Positions 9,813 through 21,500 of a stretch of 64,000 nt of DNA are shown here, one piece after another; position 1 is the first letter of the stretch; each line of letters begins with the position of its first letter. The notes below the pieces were generated by a model that was not told where the DNA came from, made no database searches, and was given only the letters and a program-made list of their open reading frames with translations. The stretch covers positions 8,907-72,906 of the forward strand of contig WSUB01000062.1 of assembly GCA_019633425.1 (NCBI GenBank). Direction: 5' to 3'. Both the position numbers and the translations under genes were made by a program. The DNA comes from Tulasnella sp. 424. Lineage: Eukaryota > Basidiomycota > Agaricomycetes > Cantharellales > Tulasnellaceae.

Positions 9813-12800
9813 ATGACTGATTCCTTCTCCGCTAAGCACTTGATGGAAGACGAACGGTTCCCCACCGACATTCCTCGTTCGGCCGGACCCGACCCCGGTG
9901 ATTCTCGTCATGCGGTGAATCTGAGCGCTAATTTGGTATGTCGCCTCCGGATTTTCGAAAGTTTCGTTCGAGAGACTCACAGGAATAAACCGATCGTAGA
10001 GAGCGAGAATGGAGAAACTTTCGGACTGGCGAATTGATCCTTCTTTGATCAGATTCCCAGAAGAGCCCTGCGAATCTCATGGAGGGCATGCGACGGTATC
10101 AAAAGCTTTCCTGCCCGACGACGAGGACGACGAGGACGACGATGACGACGACGAGGACGACGAGGACGACAATGATGACGACGAGGACGACGAGGACGAC
10201 AATGATGACGACGACGACGACGACGATGACGATGACGGCGACGAGGACGATGATGATGGAGAGGAAGAAGAAGGCAGTAGTTGGACCTCGTCCTGTATCT
10301 CGGAGGAGGGTCGAAAAGAAGAAGGGGAGCTTGGCGATGAACAGAAAGTTGACGAACAGGAGCACGAGTCGGATGGTAACAACATTTGCCGGGAAAAGGT
10401 CGGTCGTGGTCGATTTCTCTGCTCCTTTGGAACAACCGTTGAGCGGACTTGAACCCCGACATGAAAGCCCGTCGCAGTAAAGAAAACGAGGATTGCAGAT
10501 GATACGGACCTAGAGCGAGCACTCGGAGTAAGCATCTTTTGCTGAGTTCCATTTCGTAGGAAGCTAAGGTCTTCTAGTTGGCACTCAGGGAAATGGAATT
10601 CCTAGTTGAACTTGATCATGAAAACATCGTGGAGCTCGAGGGATTCGTAGAGGACATATCCAAGGATATAATCTGGCTGGTATTTCCCTGGGCACAGAAT
10701 GGCAATTTAAAGGACTTTGTCGCTTCGCGAGATTGGGAAATTCCAGAGCGGATCTCGCTGGTAAGACCAAAAGGCTTCTCGTTGAGCCAGCTCTGATCAT
10801 CTGTACCCTAGATCGACGACGTGGCAAGAGGATTGGAATACCTCCACAGCCAAGAGCCACCGATACGCCATGGCGACCTGAAGTCGGTAAGCTCCTGTCG
10901 CGCGGTGGCGACAACATGTTCAATAGACTGAATATTAAGTATCGCAGCTCAATGTATTGGTAAACGCCGAGCACCTCGCAGAGATTACCGACTTTGGCTC
11001 CGCCCGTCGTGTCACAGAAAACAGACAAGTGCGGCAGGTTCAAAATCAACCGCACTCCGCGGAACCCTTTCAAGCGACGTTCTGTGCCTTCAGTAAAACT
11101 ATAACCCTTACAGGGAGTGGGTACACCCTTCGCTGGGCTGCTCCAGAACTGCTATATGACGACCAAATTAGTCTTTGGAGTGATATATGGGCATTGGGGT
11201 GGATCGCTTATGAGGTAAATCTCTGAATTAAACAAAATTTCGTCGCTGAGGCTCACAGACTAGCTTCAAAACAGGTTATGACCAATTCAATTCCGTTTCA
11301 AGATGTACGCCAGGACGCCGTTGTCGTCGAGCGCGTCATCCAAGGAAATCTTCCATCTGTCACTGAGGAGGCTCGCCTATCCTTGATTCAACAACTTTGC
11401 TCCCTTATCATCACGTGTTGGAACAACAATCCCAACGAAAGGCCGACCGCTGAATACTGTCGCAAGGTCATCGATTGGATGGTGAGTTGTGCCGGTTATA
11501 GTTAGTGAAAGGCAATTGAACCATCTTAATGTAGCCGAAGATCATCCCACACTCAACACGCGGACCAGATACAACGGATTCCAGCATCCACTCCCCTGAA
11601 CTTCTAATGGAGCTGGGACACATGTCTGAGGGGCGTAGTGATTATGTAAATGCACTTCATTCCTACACCGAGGCTCTGCGGATCTACACCGACGTCAGCG
11701 ACAGGGAAGGCAGAGCCGAGGCTCTGTGGGGTCTCGCTGAGGTGCATCGAGCTCGAAACGAGTACAGCGAGGCCATCGTGCTCTACTCGGAAGCCCTGCA
11801 AATTCGTACCGACATCGACGACAGTGAAGGCAGAGCGGCTGCACTGTGGGGTCTCGCTGAGGTGCATCGAGCTCGAGAGGAGGACAGCGAGGCCATCGCG
11901 CTCTACTCGGAGGCCCTGCAAATCCGTACCGACATCGGAGACAGGCAAGGCAGAGCTGATGCTCTGTGGGGTCTTGCTGAGGTGCGTCGAGCTCGAAACG
12001 AATACAGCGAGGCCATCGCGCTCTACTCGGAGGCCCTGCAAATCGGTACCGACATCGGAAACAGGCAAGGGAGAACCGAAGCTCTGTGGGGTCTTGCTGA
12101 GGTGCATCGACTTCGAGATGAATACAACGAGGCCATCGCGCTCTACTCGGAGGCCCTGCAAATCTGTACCGACATTGGCAACAAGAAAGGCAGAGCCGAC
12201 GCTCTGTCGGGTCTCGCTGGTGTGCATCGAGCTCGAAAAGAATACAGCGAGACCATCGCGCTCTTCTCGGAGGCCCTGCAAATCCGTACCGACATCGGAG
12301 ACAGGAAAGGCAGAGCCGACGCTTTGTCGGGTCTCGCTGGGGTGCATCGACTTCGAGACGAATACAACGAGGCCATCGCACTCTACTCCGAAGACCTGCA
12401 AATCCGTACCGACATTGGTGACAGGGCAGGCAGAGTCGAGGCCCTATCGGGACTCGCTGAGGTGCATCGACTTCGAGACGAATACAGCGAGGCCATCGCG
12501 CTCTACTCGGAGGCCCTGCAAATCAGCACCGACAATGGTGAGAGGCAAGGCAGAGCCGACGCGCTGTGGGGTCTTGCCCACGTTCATCGAGCTCAAAACG
12601 AGTACAGCGAGGCCATCGCGCTCTTCTCGGAGGCCTTGCAAATTCGTACCGACATTGGCGACAGGGAAGGCAGAGCCTCCGTTCTGTGCAATCTCGCTGA
12701 GGTGCATCGACTCCGAGACGGATACAGCGAGGCCATTGCGCTCTACTCAGAGGTCCTGCAAATCCGTACCGACATCGACGACAGGGAAGGCAGAGCCGAC

Positions 12801-14234
12801 GCTCTGGAGGCTCTCGCTGAGGTGCATCGGCTTCAGGACGAGTATAGCGAAGCCATCGCGCTCTACTCGGAGGTCCTGCAAATCCGTAANNNNNNNNNNN
12901 NNNNNNNNNNNNNNNNNNNNNNNNNNNNNNNNNNNNNNNNNNNNNNNNNNNNNNNNNNNNNNNNNNNNNNNNNNNNNNNNNNNNNNNNTCTCGCTGAGGT
13001 GCATCGGCTTCAGGACGAGTATAGCGAAGCCATCGCGCTCTACTCGGAGGTCCTGCAAATCCGTACCGACGTCGGCAACAGAGAAGGCAGAGCCGACGCT
13101 TTGTGGGGTCTCGCTGAGGTACATCGGGATCGAGAAGAATACGACGAGGCCATTGCGCTCTATTCGGAGGACCTGCAAATCCGTATCGACATCGGCGACG
13201 GTGAAGGTAGAGCCGACGCTCTATGCGGTCTCGCCTCGGTGCATCGGCTTCGAGACGAATACAGCGAGGCCGTCGCGCTCTACTCGGAGGTCCTGCAAGT
13301 CCGTACCGACATCGATGACAGGGAAGGCAGAGCCGACGCTCTGTGCGATCTCGCTGAGGTGCATCGGCTTCAAGAGGAATACAGCGATGCCATCACGCTC
13401 TACTCGGAGGCCTTGAAAATCCGTACCGACATCGACGACAGGGAAGGCAGAGCCGACGCTCTGGAGGGTCTCGCTGAGGTGCATCGGCTTCAGGACGAGT
13501 ACAGCGAAGCCATCGCGCTCTACTCGGAGGTCCTGCAAATCCGTACCGACGTCGGCAACATAGAAGGCAGAGCCGACGCTTTGTGGGGTCTCGCTGAGGT
13601 ACATCGGGATCGAGAAGAATACGACGAGGCCATTGCGCTCTATTCGGAGGACCTGCAAATCCGTATCGACATCGGCGACGGTGAAGGTAGAGCCGACGCT
13701 CTATGCGGTCTCGCCTCGGTGCATCGGCTTCGAGACGAATACAGCGAGGCCGTCGCGCTCTACTCGGAGGTCCTGCAAGTCCGTACCGACATCGATGACA
13801 AGGAAGGCAGAGCCGACGCTCTGTGCGATCTCGCTGAGGTGCATCGGCTTCAAGAGGAATACAGCGATGCCATCACGCTCTACTCGGAGGCTTTGAAAAT
13901 TCGTACCGACATCGACGACAGGGAAGGCAGAGCCTCCGCTCTGTGCAATCTCGCTGAGGTGCATCGGCTTCAAGGCGAATACAGCGAGGCCATCGCGCTC
14001 TACTCCCAGTCCCTGCGGATCTGTACCGACATCGGCGACGAAGAAGGCAGAGCAGACGCTCTGGAGGGTCTCGCTGACATTCATAGCCAACAGGATCACC
14101 ACGATGAAGCGAAATCTTTATATGAACAAGCCGCTGAAATATTTGAAAAATCTGGAAACGGTGATGCAGCAGCTTCTGCGTTGAAGAAAGCGGCTGATAC
14201 CCGCGAACGACTCAAGCGGGTCGAAGCAGCATGA
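9813..14234 (+). CDS. Protein kinase with C-terminal TPR array, copy 2
   Basis: Inverted paralogue of the gene ending at 4196. Eight exons: 9813-9935, 10000-10398, 10468-10527, 10578-10760, 10812-10886, 10948-11214, 11275-11481, 11535-14234. All introns are GT-AG and the sum is in phase, about 1,337 residues including an unresolved gap. The kinase domain shows GGHATV (degenerate glycine loop), VAVKK, HGDLKS, ITDFGSAR, WAAPELL and a C-lobe NERPTAEYCR segment. Between the glycine loop and VAVKK lies an about 90-residue insert dominated by Asp/Glu, where most kinases have a short beta2-beta3 link. The last exon encodes about 21 TPR units of 40 residues, then a charged tail. Upstream are a bZIP-type palindrome and a segment shared with another gene. 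Substrate unknown; TPRs suggest regulation by a bound partner (inference). Confidence 0.87.
10115..10265 (+). repeat. Coding GAC/GAG/GAT trinucleotide tract
   Basis: An imperfect trinucleotide run, almost pure Asp/Glu codons (about 50), inside exon 2 of kinase copy 2. The paralogue has a mixed, less acidic insert at the same place, so the tract expanded in this copy. The opposite strand also stays open through it, which explains several spurious Ser- and Arg-rich antisense ORFs. Confidence 0.85.
11640..14110 (+). repeat. TPR-coding tandem array, 120-bp unit, with a 480-bp block duplication
   Basis: About 21 units of 120 bp in kinase copy 2. A four-unit block at about 12989-13468 is repeated at 13469-13948 with only a few substitutions. 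First and last units are more diverged than central ones, as expected if unequal crossing-over homogenises the middle. Confidence 0.88.
12890..12988. other. Assembly gap inside the TPR array
   Basis: A run of 99 N. The last about 85 resolved bases before the gap are repeated immediately after it, so the gap marks a repeat the assembly could not span. Its true length, and the number of TPR units, are unknown; 99 N does keep the reading frame. Confidence 0.95.
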
Positions 14235-15296
14235 GATGTCTCCCGGATAATCGAGAGTGAAGAGGATCTTACTCTGTCCTGCTGCTAATCGTCCTGTGAT
14301 GATGCGATGTATAAACCATAATGCTATATAGGTTCTGTTGACCAACGAATTTATTGTTTCATGGAATCTCCAGACTATCACTTCAATGTTTCGCCCTTCT
14401 TGCTAGCGTAGCATCTTCGCGCCCCCTTTTTGAATGCTCGGCTTTCACGATGGATCTGCAGGCGAACCTCAAGATCAATTGGCGAAGAGTTCTGTCCGGA
14501 TGTATTTGGTACAGCGCCTTTTGGAAGTGCGGCAATCGAAAATAATGGCGATTGGCCTCAAGTCAAGTATCTGTTAGTGAGCCAATTTTTCTTTCCTTGG
14601 AGATAAGAGGTACAGCTCGAGACGCACGGCGGAGCAACCGAGTGAGTACTGAGGTTGATATTAGATCATGAATTGTTGTGGTTAGGGTGCAGCAGGAGGT
14701 TTGTGGTAATGATAGTGGTGGTATTTGAATATCTGCACACGTTATAGCGGCAAACTTGAGCATCTACGTTGTGAAGTATCTCTAGCTGCAGAAGGCTTAG
14801 GGCGTTCTACGAGGATTTGCAGAATTGCGTTCCTATGGTACGACGCTAGCCGAGAATGCCGACGTCTCGTCCAATACAGCTACCTAGAGGCGGCAAATTA
14901 GTCGTTCAGATCTTTGGCTCGCAAACGATCGCGCGACAGCGATACTCTTGCCTCAGTTGCAATCGCTCTGCCGACCGGCCGTCGAGCACTTCAATTGCTG
15001 TGTAATAATCACTATCGACCCAATTCCGTACGCGTCTGTACTCACGACATATTCACTTTACATAAGACATTATAGCGATCGAACCAAATAATTATTTTAA
15101 GCGGCTACAAAGCTTCAGTTGCGAAACTGGGGCATCATAGTAGCACGTGCGGCGCACCACCTAGGTGTCATAAGTCCCGCCTCTCTTCGAAGGACGCATA
15201 TAAACCCACCACACTGTTGATCTATCGTTGCACACGACTCAAGCAATTAAGGCTTTCATTAACTCGAAGTCTTATTATACAACCAAATCCATCGCC
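14235..15296. other. Intergenic region with a TATA-like site
   Basis: No supported gene. CATATAAA at 15197-15204 lies about 95 bp before the ATG of the next small gene and is a plausible TATA box. Confidence 0.5.
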
Positions 15297-15697
15297 ATGT
15301 CCTTCGCCCACAGCTTTGAGGACAACCAACCCCCCACGCGACGCAGGCTGAAACGGTCCAGCTCCACAAAGCATCCCTCCGAAGGAGCTTCTGCCAAGGT
15401 CGCGACTACCCTCAGCTCTGTCGCAGACACCTTCGTTCGCAACTTCAGCGAAAACCAACCCCTCCCGAAGGAGACTCCCCCAACGCCTCTGTCACAGCGG
15501 TGCCGGATGGTCTCGCGAGTGCATCTGATGTAACGCCGGGAGACAAAGTGGTTGGTTGGAACGCAAATAGAGGTCTTGAGGTAGCTGGTCAGAAGAGCCG
15601 GGAGTTTGATAGAAGAGTTGAGGAAGGAATCGCAAAGAGTCAGCATCGTTCCGCACCGTTCGATTATCGAATTGAAGTACTCACTTCTTTGAAATAG
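15297..15697 (+). CDS. Hypothetical protein, 109 residues
   Basis: Two exons (15297-15499, 15571-15697) joined at a GTGCCG...AAATAG intron give 330 nt with a stop. The protein is polar: an N-terminal basic patch (RRRLKRSSS), a Ser/Thr/Pro-rich middle and a Lys/Arg/Glu-rich C-terminus. No domain, signal peptide or membrane segment is evident. Two near-repeats are visible: FEDNQPPTRR and FSENQPLPKE. A TATA-like site lies about 95 bp upstream. I do not recognise a family. The second exon could run into a further intron near the stop, so the 3' end is uncertain. Confidence 0.4.
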
Positions 15698-16260
15698 GCT
15701 ACCCGACCACTCTGCAAGGAGTTGAAAGAACTAGGGACAAAATGAAGACTTCGTCCAAGACGGACGTTCGAGAGGGCGAGCTTCTCCTGCCACTTTGAGT
15801 GTTCACAGGAACCGGCAGCACGCCCCCATCGTTCAACCAGGTTGGAAACAGATCTAGGCCTGCAGTAGAGCACGTCTAGATCTGGTAATCGTCGTATATC
15901 AAGTTAGGAAAAACTACTTACCTGCCTGCTATTTCACCTCATTCTAAAAATGAACGTAACATCTGAGTGTCATGGGCTCGTGGACGCGCTGGGGAAGCTG
16001 ATTTCAGCGGCTGAAGTGTTAACGGAATGGTGAGCGTCGAATCCGCTTTCATATGCCCTAAATCACATTTCCTACCGTAATTGTGTCGTTTTTAAAAGTA
16101 CGGAACCATGCAGCGTGCTTCTCACCTCACGTGGCGCACGTGCCCTCCTACAATAGGAGATTTTGGGACCTCCGAGTCCATCACGCCACCTCTTCTGCCC
16201 GAAGCTAAATACGCCATGTAAACCACATCCGCCAATTCCAATTCCCCTTCACCTATCAGG
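15698..16260. other. Intergenic region carrying the second copy of the shared upstream element
   Basis: No gene seen. Bases 16000-16155 correspond to 9511-9715 upstream of kinase copy 2. A CACGTG-like core (GGCGCACGTGCC) sits where the other copy has its perfect palindrome. Confidence 0.5.
16000..16155 (+). repeat. Upstream element shared with 9511-9715
   Basis: See the partner copy at 9511-9715. Order and spacing of the conserved blocks are kept, but this copy is about 50 bp shorter because the palindrome and an adjacent AT-rich stretch are missing or eroded. Confidence 0.6.
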
Positions 16261-17414
16261 ATGCCAGGGCCTGATCCTTATACTGACATCATTCAGGCGG
16301 AGAATTTCTCGGGTGCGCTTCCAATTCGTATTACACACCGAGACACGTCACCGAGAAATATTCGCGACGATAGATGAGAATTTCGAGTTTACGGGTACAG
16401 AGGGTATACCTTACCAAGAGTTCCTCAAACGGGTCCGGGGCGCAGCCTTTCGTCAAGGGAGGAGCCGGGACTCCGAATGGATGGCCGATATGGCATCTTT
16501 GCACATCTCTGGGGATGCGTTGAAGTAGTACGAAAGCCTTGATGACGACGTTCGACAAGATTGGAATCTTTTGAGAAAGGCGATTATTGGCAAATACGGA
16601 GACGGGAGCACCGAGGCAACTTGTGAGATATATCTTCCCTCACCCATTACGACTAAGCTTTAGGTATGTTTGGGAATAGATGAGGCACCTCTTTCGCCTG
16701 CCAAGGCAACTCCATCTGTCGAAGAAAACACCCCAAAGCAGTCTGAAATCCCGATAATCATCTCCTTCCGGCAAAAGTTGAGATTGTTAACTGGGCCACT
16801 CCCGCTCTCGTGTCAAACATTCGGTTCCCCAAGTCGGAGAGTGAATGGCTGGACGAAGCTAGGCAAAGAAAGTCCAAGTTCGGCGACCGTTCCGGAGTTG
16901 TTTATTGGCGTTTGGTAGAAACCTGGGAGCCAATCCCCGGAAACGCCATCGAGACCGGAAATGAGGGTGGGACTCGGATATTCAGTATTCGTGTTTGGAA
17001 GGATGGAAACTTAACAATTGGGAAGCAAGTTCGCGGAAGCCTCTTCTGGAGTGGTACACGTACGCGGGCACTCGTGATTTTGGGCGCAAGGGATTTATTT
17101 TGACTTTTCCCTCCAAAAATTCAGGTGCCTGGATACCATGGTGGGGCAGGGAAGTTTCGTGGTCAGGTCCATTCGAAATCCTCGTCGGTGATCAGTCGGC
17201 CGTTCGATGGGTTTCGCCTCGAGGGGCGGGCAGATTCCATGCTGTGGAAGGGGGGTTCGAAGGTGGCTCGCCCAATGCTCTTCTCATTGCCCAATTTTAC
17301 CACATGGGGATGTCAGTACCCGGAAAGGCGTTTTCGAGTGACGATATCGGCCATTTCGGTTGGTGGCAGGTGGAGTTTCACTACCGCGACTTCCGTGTTC
17401 TGGCCTGGACCTAG
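16261..17414 (+). pseudogene. Broken gene: gag-like N-terminal domain plus DM9-like repeats
   Basis: Start MPGPDPYTDIIQAENFS (16261-16312), then an intron to 16374, then a retrotransposon-gag-like domain (FLKRVRGAAFRQGRSRDSEW ... DDDVRQDWNLLRKAIIGKYG). This domain is interrupted by TAG at 16526-16528, in a place where the flanking phrase LK.YESLDDDV suggests a former Tyr codon. Downstream (about 16815-17412) two related segments follow: IPGNAIETGNEGG...GNLTIGK, then WIPWWGREV...FHAVEGGFEGGSP...MSVPGK. They resemble DM9/DUF3421 repeats. The reading frame changes near 16755 and again near 17030-17124, and I could not find splice sites that repair both. A pseudogene is the best reading; sequencing error or unusual splicing is possible. 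The gag-like part suggests domestication from a retroelement (inference). Confidence 0.55.
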
Positions 17415-18196
17415 TGACCTGGGGACCGGGTCACCGAGTGAAGGATGACGTCGCACGCGGCCTTCATGCATGAATTATGCACTATGTAAGCTAGGTAGCG
17501 CTCAACTTGGGTAGGCAGAACCTGGAATCAACTTGTCAAGGAGGACCTTCTCTGGAGCGAGCCGAACCTAGTCCGCGTCCGACGATCCGTCAGTCAGTTG
17601 AACCAGATATATAAGCGGCTGAGCTTCTCTCCAGCTCGACTTTCCTTATTGATACGACAATATACGGACGATTTGTGACCCCCGCTCCGACTTTCATTAG
17701 ATATCAGGACGTATTGCCGTTTGAGAGACTGAGAGACGTTCATAACGCTGGGGTGGAGAGCTAGTACGGGCCTGAACAAAGCAATGAAAACTCTAAATGC
17801 CCAAGTAATTCAAATGAAGAAAACTCGTAATAATTGTTACCGGTTGTTTTATGCGGCGGGCTACCTCCCTCGTGTGGAAAAGGCTGCACCGGCTTTTCTG
17901 ACGTTCAACTTGTTACTTCGGCCCGCTAGTCCGAATAGCTTAGGCCAGAGTCGCCGGTGGCAGAAGAGAGCCAGTTCATCAAGAGAGAGATCCAACTGTC
18001 ACGCTCATAGATGCCTTTTATAGAGAGAATTCAAACCTTCGAAAGTTGTGTAAGGGTGTAAGCGAGGCCCTGCGGTCTGGACTGAAGGGGAGAAATTTAT
18101 CGCCGGAATACTCCGCCCAGCCCCACCACCCACACAGGTCCCAAACAATCGTTGTCGAGCTAGCCCGAGTAATATGGGGTAAATGCAAAAAGTTAA
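17415..18196. other. Intergenic region
   Basis: Contains GATATATAAG at 17606-17615, a good TATA-like site on the plus strand, but no convincing gene follows: the longest downstream ORF (17784-18023) has no recognisable features. Confidence 0.4.
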
Positions 18197-18290
18197 GGTC
18201 TATCCCGGATTCGAACCGGGGTTGCCGGAAGATCTGTAGGCGCATTGGCCCAATCAGAATCCGGAGTGATAACCGCTACACTAATAAACC
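18197..18290 (-). tRNA. tRNA-Gln(CTG) with an intron
   Basis: On the minus strand the acceptor arms GGTTTAT/ATAGACC pair with one wobble. The D-arm reads TAGTGTAGCGGTTATCAC, the T-arm CCCGG-TTCGAAT-CCGGG, and the anticodon stem CCGGA/TCCGG. The loop reads TTCTGA then T, so the anticodon is CTG (glutamine, codon CAG). A 23-nt intron sits just 3' of position 37, the canonical place for nuclear tRNA introns. The body closely resembles fungal tRNA-Gln. Exonic length is 71 nt before CCA addition. Confidence 0.93.
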
Positions 18291-18520
18291 GTGCTTGCGG
18301 GGACTTCCCTGCTATGGTAATTGAACTGTTATCAAATTGGCCGTAACCATCGGGAGTCTACATTATGTCTTGTCTGTACATCAGATTATATACATACTAA
18401 AATCATCCTTAAGCTCAAGCATATATCAGACATTATAAATAACGTGATGGGGGGTCCCTGATTCAGTAACAGCGAATGCGAGGACTGGACTGATTGCGTC
18501 TCCATCATCCGGCTCCAAGC

Positions 18521-21500
18521 TCACCATGCTCCGGAGCTTCCAAACCCTTTCCAGTTGGTGCTTGGACGCACCCCATCAAGCCTCGACGGGACTTGGCTCA
18601 AGTGTCGCATTGTCGGACGTCCATGGGGACAATTCCAAGGTTGGTCCATGGTTGCCATATGCCGGACGACCTTCCCAAAGGTCCGAATTAATCAATGCAG
18701 AGTAAAGCTTTTTCCGTGGACAACTTACTGTGCTCATTTGGGAGACTGTCAAAGGGTCTCCAATCATGACGCTCTTACGGCAGGCACGACTGGCGAACAT
18801 ACTGCGAGCTTTAGAACACCGCACCGTTTGACCTGTTGGCGCATTTTGCATTAAATGGAGAAGCTCCTCAAGATCTGGAAAAGCAGGAGCTGCGTGTGAG
18901 TTCCAGTTCCAATGTCGTCTAATCGCTGCGTTCACCTCTGAAGTCGAAAACGGTGTTCTTGCTAATAGGTTGGGCGACCAGGTGTACGCGTTCTCGCCCC
19001 CCTGATGCGGTCGGTTTAAGTGCGATCTCAAACCCGTTTTTGCGGAGCATTTCCATGTTTTCCATTGCCATTATTTCGTCAACGGCGCTCAACTCTAGCA
19101 AGCGTGGCCTACAGCGGCAGGGAAACATCAACAGGTGGGAAAATGGAGTGTCGACTCGACTCACTGTATCAGCTGCTGTGATTGGATCTTTGTAGTAGCT
19201 TGCAGGGTCTCAAAGTTGTATTTCTCATCGGAGGCATGTTGATCGATCAGGAACAAGTCGTCGATTGTAGTCGTGGCCAAACTCCCGGTCCCCCCTTCTG
19301 GTGCCTTGCGAAGCCGAGCCACGATGAATCCCTTGTTGAATTGCCCAACGACCTCCATAGATTCAAAATCCACTTTGCTAATAACGCGGGATAATTCTTC
19401 CTCCGCTTTTTGTTGACTGTCGACGTTGGTCACAGAAGCGGCGTTGGAAATCACAGTGGACGGGCCTGCGGACTGGCCCGAAGGCATAGCGCCGACCCTG
19501 GCCCATATCGTCGATAAACGTTCGAGCTCGACCTTGACGCGGCGAGCATCACTCCTGTTGACAGTTTGCTTCACGCCCTTGTCGGTATCGATAGAGACAA
19601 CGTCAGTTGAAAGGTCGACTGGGGTCTCTTTGGGAGATTTCGCAATCTCGGTGTCAACAGGATCAACCGAAATTTCGTTTCTTGCTGGGCTACCCCGCCG
19701 ACGAATGGAAGCTTGGGCCGGTGGTTCAGAGCGTTCTGCCGGTTCGGCATCTGGTGACATGACCCGCCTCCGTTTGACGGAAATCGCTAATGCTTCGGCG
19801 CTCCGTTCCTGAGGCATTTCTTCGGGAATAGTCATATCTTCGTCGGCCCTATCAACTTCCTCGACTTCTACCATTTCGATCTCTTGGTCTATTTCTTCCG
19901 ACCGCGCTGAACTCCCCTCTGATGGCTGCCTATCGATCTGACTACCAGGTAAAGCAAAGCTGGTGAGTCGAGTCTTGAAATCAAGAGTCTTCTGAACCAA
20001 GTCCTTGGAAGTCCTTGGCTTCTTTCTGGACTCCGGAGACGTAGGTTCCCTTCCTCGTCGTAGGTTCCAGGATGCACCCATGGTGGAAAGAACTGTTTGA
20101 ACCGGGCGATCCCTTCCTGCTCCAATGTCCGAAGCAACGGCAGCTCTGCTAGCGGCCGCGCTCGTGTACGTTCGCTTTGTTCCTACAGGAGAGACGACAT
20201 GGAGGAATTCGGCGGTCGGTTCGGGTGATGGTTCGTTCGTATCGGTGGTAGCATTGCGACTAAGTTGAGTCAGGGGAGGGTGTGTCTTCGAACTAGAATG
20301 TGACGGTCGGGACGAGGGTCCTGTGGTATTTTCTGGCTCCGGGGATGTGCGAAAGAGTGGCTTCTTGGATGGTGTCCTTTCGACTACTACGGTACAAATA
20401 TTACTCTCGCCGGAGGTTTGAGACCTTTCGCTGTCCTGAGGCGGTTCAGGGACAGAACGAGTCGAAGCGGATAGAATATTGTCGACAGGTGATGGTTTCT
20501 GATTGAGGGATCCCGGTTCAGGTTCTTGATTCTCACTGCCAGCCAGAGGGTCGATCTCCTCCTCCTCGTCTATCACAGTTGGTTTGGAATTGGAGGGACG
20601 GCGGGATGATTGCTTCTGAGAGTTGCTCTCTTGAACACGGTAGGTGGAACGAGCTGGAGAGAACGCCTCTTCGAGTGCTTCCTAAGAATTACCGAATTAC
20701 GGGCTCGTGAGCTTCACAAACCCAGGAAGATCACGAGGCAGTTACCTTGAGCGCCAGAATCAAGTTTCCCTCGCTATGAATAAATATTGTTCTCTTGTCC
20801 GGGCTGACGTTGATATCGCAGGATGAGGTGGGAAGTTGAAAATCCGCGATGACAAAGGGACTTTGATTGGTATTGAAGGAGCGATACACTTCGTTGAAGG
20901 CCTTTTGAATCTATTCAAAGTCAAGATCATTACCGCTAATCTGGACGATAGAAACCAGGGCATACTTTGGTGAGGTTGCATGGGCGACCGTTTACATAGA
21001 AAAACTGCCTATCCGGGGATGTCCTACCGTTGCCAGGAGAGAACTTTGAGATCAGGCCCGTCACCCGGATTTCAGTTGTCTGTCTAACCCAAGAGTCAGC
21101 AGGCAGTCCGGAAAAATGAAAATAGGAGCCGTACTCTTCTGAGATACCCTGCCGCTTCAAGCTTGCTTTTTCCGTTTGAACTACGCAGCGGAGATCCAAG
21201 GGAACCAAGTTTTCGACCTGTTTCGGGCCCCAAAGAGATGAAACAGAGGACTTCAGAGAGCGAGAACCGTCAGTCTGGAGAGCGGAGGTCTTCTTCCTAT
21301 AACGAGAGGAAATAAAGAAATAAGGTTTTACGGTGTAAGAGGCCTCGCTCATTAGACTCACCCCGATCCCACTTGGTTGAAGACAGTCAAACGAACACCC
21401 TGATTTTCTTGCACACAGGGTACCAGGGCGTACGCGTGCAACAGATTTAATGCTTTGCCAAATTCCCTTTTCGCGTTCCGCTCGAATTCCTTTCGCCGTA

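Noticed and set aside
10049..10552. Antisense Arg/His- and Ser-rich ORFs and a hydrophobic Val/Ile frame
   Set aside because: All are shadows of the Asp/Glu trinucleotide tract; the sense frame continues the kinase paralogue alignment.
11650..13416. 588-codon plus-strand ORF and several minus ORFs across the TPR array
   Set aside because: Alternative frames of a repeat with period divisible by three; composition (Cys/Arg/Ser) and lack of homology to the paralogue's frame argue against coding.
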